From the NCBI GenBank assembly GCA_049999805.1, contig JBNGIO010006223.1, forward strand, positions 263,356 through 327,355: 64,000 nt of DNA, in the 5' to 3' direction. The stretch comes from Folioceros fuciformis (Eukaryota > Anthocerotophyta > Anthocerotopsida > Anthocerotales). Below are positions 56,936 through 64,000 of this stretch, in pieces. The position numbers and the translations under genes were made by a program. The notes beneath the pieces were generated by a model. It saw only the letters and a program-made list of their open reading frames with translations. It searched no databases and was not told where the DNA came from. Each line of letters starts with the position of its first letter. The stretch's first letter is position 1.

Positions 56936-57085
56936 AAGGGAAGAGGAAGAGGACGAGGAAGAGGAAGAGGGAGAGGGAGAGGGAGAGGGAGAGGGAGAGG
57001 AAGAGGAAGAGGAAGAGGAAGAGGAAGAGGGAGAGGGAGAGGGAGACGGAGGGGGAGGGGGAGAAGGAGAGGGAGAAGGTGCCTT
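56936..57085. repeat. (GGGAGA/GGAAGA)n purine microsatellite
   Basis: About 150 bases of 6-base purine units. The frames encoding GRGRGR, RERERE or SPSPSP across it are artefacts. Confidence 0.97.
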
Positions 57086-57250
57086 CCTTTTTGGCCTCAA
57101 GGTTGGGTGGTGATGCAAGCCAAGACGGGAATCTTGGAGTGCGGTCTTAGTGGTGGCCCCACAGGCGTTCCGGTTAGTGTCAGACAGACATGTGCGGACG
57201 AGACGGGACGGGACGAAGCGGAGCGAAAGGGAACGGGACGGGACGGGACG

Positions 57251-57260
57251 NNNNNNNNNN
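57251..57260. other. assembly gap, 10 N
   Basis: Ten N. The 40-odd bases before (GACGGGACGAAGCGGAGCGA onward) are repeated directly after. Confidence 0.97.
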
Positions 57261-58646
57261 CGGGACGGGACGAAGCGGAGCGAAAGGGAACGGGACGGGA
57301 CGGGACGGAATAGGGATGGGAATGGCGCGAGTTGCCTGTGCCTGGTGTCTGGTGGCTGGCCCTCCTTGCCATGGCCATACCGGAGCCGGTAATGGCCACA
57401 CAGAAGAGAAGACACTGGTGCTCGTGCGCACGTGTTTGCGTTCGCAGGGGGACCCGGCTTATCCGGGGCCCCGGGCCCCCTCTGGAGGCACCCGTCACCG
57501 GAAGGAAGGAAGGAGCAGGTGATATATACTGTGTACGGTCACAGTTGGCAAGCCCCAAAGCACAGAAAGCTTACAAGAGAAGCAGACCCGGAGGAGACTG
57601 GAGCCCCTGCTCTCCTCTTCTCTGCTCGGCGCTGCAGCCGGGAGGAGGGGAGAGGAGAGGCGGGGAGGCCGGGAGGTGGGGAGGCGAGGAGGCGGGGTGG
57701 CCAGGTCTGGGGAGGTGCAGCCTGCAAGTGTCCGCAGCGCAGTGCAGCGCAGCGCAGCGCAGAGAAGTGCAGCGCAGTGCAGTGCAGTGCGCCCATGCGA
57801 TGCGATGCGATACCCCTCCTTTGCGATTTATTAGGTAGGTGCAACTGGCAGATCTAGAGTGTCAGTCGGGCCACACATGCGCTGCATTAATGGCGGTGCG
57901 GCAGGAAACGGGGGCGGGACCCAATGTGACGGAACGGAACACAACACAACTCAACACAACGGCATCCTTACCCGCCTCCCCAGATCCCGGATCGCTCCCG
58001 CTCCTTTCAGACATGCATGCAGCACTCGCTAGTCTGTATGGCCAAAGCGGTGCCTACACACTTCGGATTTCCATTGCCCCACATTTACTAGCTTCACCGC
58101 CCACGCCCTCGCTACTGTATATGTACATTTGTATATCATCTGTACCTACTGTACATACATAGCTGTGGATGCGTATTTATCGTTATTCACCGAGAGCCCA
58201 GTGGGCGGTGAGCAGAAAAAGGCTGCGTGGCCAGCTCATAAATGCAACTGGTCGGAGTTTTACGCATCTGCGTGAGTGACGCCCAGAGGCACATGGCCGG
58301 ACTCGACTTCTGAGTCGCTCCTTTGTTGCCTTGTGCAAGGACGGAGTGGCATGAGGAGGAGCAGCCAGCATCCTTTGAGGTCCCAGGGCCTATTAGGGGA
58401 GTGGGGAGTGGGGAGTGGGGAGTGGGGAGTGGGCACTGGGCGCTGGGCACTGGGCACCGGGACTCCGACTCTCAGAGACTCTCCGACTCCGACTCCCCGA
58501 CTCGGACTCGAACTAGGAGCTGCAGCCGGACCTGGACCTGGGCCTGGGACTGGGACCTACGACCTGGGACCTGCGACCCGGGACCTGGACCTGGACGGAC
58601 CCTACTGCTGCCCTGCCCTGCCCTGCCCTGCCAAGCCCACTCCCTC

Positions 58647-58746
58647 NNNNNNNNNNNNNNNNNNNNNNNNNNNNNNNNNNNNNNNNNNNNNNNNNNNNNN
58701 NNNNNNNNNNNNNNNNNNNNNNNNNNNNNNNNNNNNNNNNNNNNNN
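58647..58746. other. assembly gap, 100 N
   Basis: Exactly 100 N between a CCCTG run and a CTTCC-rich pyrimidine stretch. Confidence 0.99.
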
Positions 58747-59326
58747 CTTCCATCTTCCTTCTCCTTCTGCCTTCTCTTCGTCCTCCTCCTTCCTCTCTAT
58801 CCCCCCTTCCTCTTCCTTCCTCTCAGCTCTCTGCAGCGTGTAGCGCTTCGGCACGCGACTTGTAAGGACAACAGTCGCAGCAGGGCCCCCAACCAAGCCG
58901 GATCCGCGCACCGCGGCTGCTGCCCGACCGCTAGATCGCCAGATCTACACCTGCTGCACCGAGCAGCTACCTAACCAGAGGCAACAGGCAAGAAGCGCGA
59001 GGCAAAGAGGTAACGCTTGCACCCCCAAGCTGCTGCATTTGCGCATCCTTTGCTACCTGCTCCTCCTCCCACTGCTCGCCAGCTAGCATTGCCATCACTG
59101 AGGCTTTCTGCCGCCCTGCTCTGCTGTGCAGATGACCCTGTGCTCCTCCTGCCCCTTCCTCAGCGCGCCTCCAGGTTGCTTCCGCCACCATACTCCACGC
59201 CCATCCGCGCCATCCAATGCCGCCTGCCGCCCGCACTAGCATAAGATTTGCTGCCTCTGCCTCGGCGCCACACCTCCAGGCTGATTGCGAGCTTCCGGCG
59301 TGGATGCTCCCAATTTGCTGCCGGAG

Positions 59327-62300
59327 ATGGCCACTACGGACGCCAAGCACTCGCAACCGCCTGCAGCTACTGCCATGCACACGCCGCTGGAGCGCCACTG
59401 GATGCCGGACGAGCGGGATGCCTTCATCCTCTGGCTGCGAGGGGAATTCGCCGCTGCCAACGCTATCATCGACGCCCTGTGCCGCCATCTGCAGCTCTTA
59501 GGCCAGCCCGGCGAGTACGACTTTGCTTTCACCTGCATTCAGCAGCGCCGCTACAACTGGACTGTGGTGCTCCACATGCAGCAGTATTATTCTGTGGCCG
59601 AGGTTGTCATGGCCCTGCAGCAGGTCCTCTGGCGCAAACAACAGCAACACCAGCACCATCAGCAACAGCAACAGGGCAATAACCCGGCCGCGCCCGTCAC
59701 CACCGATCACCATCCCGCCAAGCTGCCCCTTCCCGTGCCCGTACCCGTTCCCGTGCCCCTCTACCTCCATCCCGCTAGCCTCGTCCTACCGGATAATCCC
59801 CAGCCCGCCATTCCCACTCCTCACCTACCGCACGGAGATCCGCTTGCCCAGGACTCCTCCGATCCGGATTCCCTCCACCCCGCCCCTCAGGCAGCCCCCG
59901 CATCCATCAAATCACCACCTGCTCCTGCCCCTGCCCCTTCTCCAACCCCTACCCCTGCTCTACACGGGGGCGACCAAGTCACCGCCGTCCAACGGCAACA
60001 GGTGGAAGAGCTGGACGTACAGCCACAGGTGCAGGTTGAGCTACAGCCACGACCACAGCCTGACCCGGACCCGGACCCGGACCCGGACCCGGACTCCGGC
60101 CAGGAGCTCAACAAAACAGCATTCCCATCACCATCTGCATCCGCATCCGCATCAGCGCAGGACACGCCGCAGGAGGATCAAATCACAGCTACCGCGCTAG
60201 TCGATTCCACTACCCCGCCTGCCCTACATCAATCCAACAAGGAACATCTGCACGACAACAACCAAGCGTCGCCTCAAGGTACCTCTCATCCCTCAAATCA
60301 CTACGGAGGGCCATCGGATCTGCCTACTTTCTGCTTTCTGCCCCTGCGCTGCCCCTGGACTCATCAGTGTAAATTAAATCCTGTCCTGTGTGCCAGAACT
60401 CTCTCCGGATCCTCCATGCCAGAACAGTGTGCCACCACACGACAAGCACGCCCCACAACTTCCCTCACCTCCTCCACTCTTGAAAGCCAAGTCACTTGAT
60501 GCCTCCCACAATTTTTACGAGCAGCTAGAGCCGACTCAGCACACCAGCGGCAACCCCTCAGGCAAGTACACTGTTCACAGTCTTGAAGCCCGCTGCTGAG
60601 GCTTGCATTTCACTCAATCCTTCGTCCCTCTCTTGCCTTTTTTTTTTGTTTGTTTTCGCATTCGCCAGGCTATTTCCTAGGCGCAGAGTTTCGATTTTCC
60701 TCCACCAATGAAGAAGAGAGACGCCATGCTCTGGTCAAGGCCACAAAGAACTACAGCTGTATTGAAATTATTGAAGGAAAACCTGTATGTCTGTCTGTAA
60801 TGACCGCCTTCTTCTTTGCTTTCTGCATCCACGCCTACATATTCTTCTCACACAGTTTTACCCTGACGCTCAGGTAAACGTGGTGGAAGGCCTTGAGCTT
60901 CATGAAAACGTGTTTGATGACTCGGAGACTTCGCGACTCCTTTCTATTGTTAATGATCTCTTTTCCACAGGCAAGAGAGGTGAATCTGGCAAGTTCTTCT
61001 GTATGGTCTATGCTATTCCCAAGGGCTTTCACCTTATGCAGAACACATTTGGCTCACAACCTGCGAGGACAAACAAGTGGTATTCCTTGGCTGTACGCAT
61101 GCAGGGCGAGGACATGGCTTAAAGCGATGGCAAAAGGACAAAGGACGAGAAATACTGCAGTTTGCTCTTCCTAATATGAATGAAGATGACAAGCTATCAC
61201 CCTCCCTCGTCAAAGGTGACTTTTGCTCCTGCTTCTTCATGTTTTTTGCTTCCAACTGCCTGGGTCACGACATCAGGGAACCACTCAAGGCCAGTCTATT
61301 TTTGGACTGTGTACATCTTTGATGGATTAGAAGATGTCATGTCTGCACATCATTCTTCCCTTTAATCTTCCCTACCCAGTTGTTCTCTCAGTCCTGGGGT
61401 CACGTTTAAATTTCCATCAGGCTGGCTATTTTGCACTGTGTTGAGCCTGCGTACTGCTTTTTGTTCAGCTCAACTGTATCAGTCTTTTTGTCTTTTTGCA
61501 CAGAGCAACTTGCTTCGTACTATTTTGACATGAGCAGACGTGATTTATCGAGTTTTCGCTCCACTCTTGGTGTGAATCCTAAAAGTCCAAGCTGCAAAGA
61601 CGAGGGAGGGACATCATTTGCATCAGTTAACAGCAGGTGTACTTACTGCGCAGATGAGGCAGGAGAATCAGTCATTGGATTTTTCCTAGCAGTAGTTGAA
61701 CGACTTTTGCGCTGGCACATAATACCCGCTAGCAAAAGGCCTGACTTTTGTAGCATCAACGTGTCTGAAGAGGTACCCTATCCTCCAGGAGGCCGACAAG
61801 GAAGCCATTCACCAGCTTCTGCTAAGTCTCTTGTCCTTGCTCTGCTTCTATTGAGTCTAATACCTTGTATTGCTGCCATTTTCAGGGAGAGTATATACGG
61901 CCGAACGGAGACCATCACAATTGGGATAGGCCTTTTTGCGCCCTATCAATCTCGACCGAGAGCACGATGGTGTTTGGGCGCTTCCTTAAAATGGATCGCC
62001 CGGGAGAATTTAACGGGCCTTTCAAACTCTCTATTCCATCTGGGTATTTACTCTTTGAGCTCATCCTGTGTACTGATCTGCATGACTTTATGCTGCGGTG
62101 TGAGGCCTGTTGACGGTTAGAACTGGAGTCTCTCATGAGGATAGTGACTGACAAATCCGTTATCTAAGCAAGGCACGATCTCCGGGGTGTCTTCCATGCA
62201 GTTCTGTTGTAGTTTTACAAGGAAACAGTGTGGATGTGGCGAAGTCTGCTATCCCGACCCTGTCAAGTCGAAGAATCTCGATTACTTTTGGAAGGAAGCT

Positions 62301-63099
62301 TGTTAACAAGAGTTCCAAAACGAACCAGTCGCTAGGATCTTCTACCTCGACCTCGTGGACGTCTCCGAGCAGGCAAGGGATAAGCGGCAGTCCTGGACCC
62401 AACAGTGGGTCACCCAACCGTGGGGGATTGACCCCATTCAAAGCCCACAACTTCGCTCCTACATCAGGTGTGTTACCGGTGCCGCCAATCAGGCCAACAG
62501 CTGCAGTACCTCAAGCATCTGCAGGTATCCAACCTTTGTTTTCAAGTACATCTCCTCACAGTAGTGCTTTCCCTGGTCTACAAGTGTTGTCCCCGGCTGC
62601 CTGGTCGACAGCGAACAGGCCCGCAAGGGCGCCTAGTGCCGGGACAGGAGTTTTTTTCCCATCTAGTGGCTCACCGAGCGGCCCTGGGCGGCCTGTTCCA
62701 GCAGCCAACCAACGTAGGCAAGGACTTGCTGCAGCGCCCGTCCCCACACTACAAAAGACAGCTTCGTCACCTGCGTCCTTCCCTTCCTTAGATGGGCCAC
62801 CGCCTTCTTCCCCCTCCCCTCCATCATCTTCATCAGGCAAACCACTGAAGTTGACAGGGTCAGGTTCTAGTACTCCTCAAAGTCCAGAGGTACTCGTCTC
62901 ACCTACTTATGATGGAGCATCCGGTAGCAAGCCAGGTGGCGGCACAGGGGCGCCAGGAGTAGAGACGACTGTGAAGTCGGAATCCAACGGCACTCGAGCA
63001 GGTAAAGAGGAACACGGTGGTCGCTCTGTTCGCCCCAAGTCCGTTTCCGTCAGCAGAGTTCCAATAGTTTTGGTCAGCTCTCAATCCCAGGCCAGTTGA
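59327..63099 (+). CDS. ALKBH10: plant ALKBH9/ALKBH10-type AlkB-family protein with altered iron-ligand positions, 8 exons
   Basis: Plant ALKBH9/10 proteins are 2-oxoglutarate/Fe(II) dioxygenases that remove m6A from mRNA. Exons: 59327–60278, 60397–60561, 60669–60784, 60874–60979, 61042–61215, 61504–61772, 61886–62043, 62202–63099 (945 aa; ALKBH10B is near 570). The conserved N-terminal domain is clear (WMPDERDAFILWLRGEFAAA from residue 25, then CIQQRRYNWTVVLHMQQYYS). A long Gln/Pro-rich insert with (PD)n follows, then the AlkB part: VNVVEGLELHENVFDDSETS, RGHG, GREILQFALPN, ESTMVFGRFLKMD, GNSVDVAK and RRISITFGR. The iron ligands look wrong: residues 604–608 read HHNWD where family members have HxD/E, and Ser662 (AKSAIP) replaces the usual distal His. 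The 2OG-binding Arg pair is kept. Intron 2 has a GCAAGT donor (GC–AG). The exon 4/5 junction and the 61216–61503 intron are less certain. The tail of 270 residues is Ser/Pro-rich. Confidence 0.85.
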
Positions 63100-64000
63100 T
63101 ACTGCTGCTTTCAACGGGGCACCTCCGATAGATGTTTCAGCGATACTCGTGCCGCCTGGAATTGGTCCATGTTGAGTTTGGTTTGAAGAGTGACGGATAA
63201 AGGTTGTTCGACCGGCACCTCCACGAAGAAGGTAACTCGTCTCTGCTTGCTCTAGTAGTTGAGAGGCTTCTCTGACCCTCCCGGCACAGCTTAGTTATGA
63301 TTTGGGTTACGTAGCATACAGCAGCTCTTATCTATTTCACCTGTGGACGCAGTGTCTGTCGGGAAGGAGATGAGCAGTCGCACTGACCGCTGCGCCTCAG
63401 GGATTTCTACCCTCTTTCTTGGAGGGATTGGGCCTCCAAAGAGGACTCACGAACTGGGAAGCGTTAAGGGAATGGGACACACATGGAATAGGATAGTAGA
63501 ATAGGATTAGGAAGCAACCCTAAGGGAGACGGGGTGGTAGGGCACATCAGCAAATGAGCATCTTAGGTTGGGATTCACGGCACCACGGTGATTCTTCCTT
63601 GCGCAGTAACGCCACCATTAATTCTTTCAAAACCCTCTTTCTGCCGATAGAAGGAAAGTCGGCATCGTCTTAAACGCCTTGCCTGTAGTCGGTTGGCACT
63701 TGATTCATTCCAGGTGGTGTGGAGGATAATGACATCCCGGCGCTAGTAGGCACAGAGTAACGACACTCGCATAGTGCCCGAGTCCTGTCTGGCGTCCAGG
63801 GCTTCCCAGCTCTCCCGACGTCCAAGCCGTCCCCCATGCGTGCTCTGAATTATTGAGTATTGTAGTTTTGTGGGCCAAAATAAAGAAGGGCATGAATAAA
63901 GTGCAATTCCGATTCAGAGTGTAAAGAAACACGAGGGATTCATTGTCAAAGGAACATAAGAAAGATTCAATGTTAAAAGAAAATAAAGAAATTTGATTCT
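63100..64000. other. 3' flank of the ALKBH10-like gene
   Basis: No further gene is seen. AAATAAAG and GAATAAAG at about 63878–63901 are possible polyadenylation signals, 780 bases after the stop. If they are used, the 3' UTR is long. Confidence 0.4.

Larger units (their letters stand above)
55945..59326. other. GC-rich spacer full of simple repeats; no gene recognised
   Basis: Includes GTGGCTGTGGCTG runs (56285–56310), a GGGAGA/GGAAGA tract (56936–57085), a GGGAC-type tract around a 10-N gap (57200–57310), GTGCAGCGCA runs (57735–57795), GGGGAGT repeats (58396–58435) and a CCCTG run before the 100-N gap at 58647. Long open frames on both strands (for example 55648–56709 minus and 57332–57838 plus) reflect this composition. 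From about 58.75 kb the sequence is the probable promoter and leader of the ALKBH10-like gene. Confidence 0.55.

Noticed and set aside
59523-60200. Alternative plus-strand frame of 225 codons within ALKBH10-like exon 1
   Set aside because: It is a Pro/Ser/Arg-rich shadow of the Gln/Pro insert. The frame with the conserved ALKBH10 N-terminal domain is the real one.
4267-63099. A functional cluster of RNA-processing genes (TPT1, PPR editors, INTS8, PELO, ALKBH10-like)
   Set aside because: The genes act in different compartments and pathways, lie on both strands with separate promoters and are interrupted by transposons. Chance proximity in a plant genome is sufficient.

Overview
This is a nuclear segment of a land plant. 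The genes are split by short GT–AG introns (mostly about 60–140 nt). Two of them encode large PLS-type pentatricopeptide (PPR) RNA-editing proteins, one encodes a plastid ClpC, and the spaces between genes hold decayed plant-type DNA transposons. One PPR protein carries the KKPA box and Arg-Pro end of the DYW:KP class. As far as is known that class is confined to lineages with U-to-C organelle editing (hornworts, lycophytes, ferns). The short introns and roughly one gene per 6 kb favour a hornwort or a compact lycophyte over a fern, but this is inference.

Layout, left to right. 0.1–1.1 kb is a degenerate minisatellite, and no gene is recognisable up to 4.2 kb. TPT1 (tRNA 2'-phosphotransferase, +) is convergent with an intronless peroxisomal enoyl-CoA isomerase (−). 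The DYW:KP PPR gene (+) follows at 7.6–10.0 kb, then NSE3 (SMC5/6 complex, −), a second PPR gene with a WW-type truncated C-terminus (−) and a PPR pseudogene. 16–26 kb is a transposon graveyard: a MULE/FAR1-like pseudogene, a PIF/Harbinger element (transposase and Myb-like ORF) around a 180-bp tandem repeat, and a second Harbinger-type transposase broken only by stop codons. 28.0–28.8 kb is a small thylakoid-targeted Gly/Pro-rich protein and 29.9–33.6 kb is CLPC. 34.5–36.2 kb is a purine-rich minisatellite. Then come a secreted PEBP-family protein (−), INTS8 (Integrator, −), a 5'-truncated fungal Tad1-like LINE with a perfect 16-bp target-site duplication, a REB1/TTF1-type Myb factor (−), PELO (ribosome rescue, +), about 3.5 kb of G-rich simple repeats, and an ALKBH9/10-type AlkB-family gene (+).

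The genes do not form a pathway. Several act on RNA (TPT1, PELO, INTS8, the ALKBH10-like protein, the PPR editors), but their strands and spacing are those of ordinary independent plant genes. Exon coordinates were worked out by eye from reading frame, splice-site sequence and remembered family conservation; no alignment or transcript data were available. Six runs of N (four of 100, two of 10) mark assembly gaps, and several are flanked by the same sequence on both sides.
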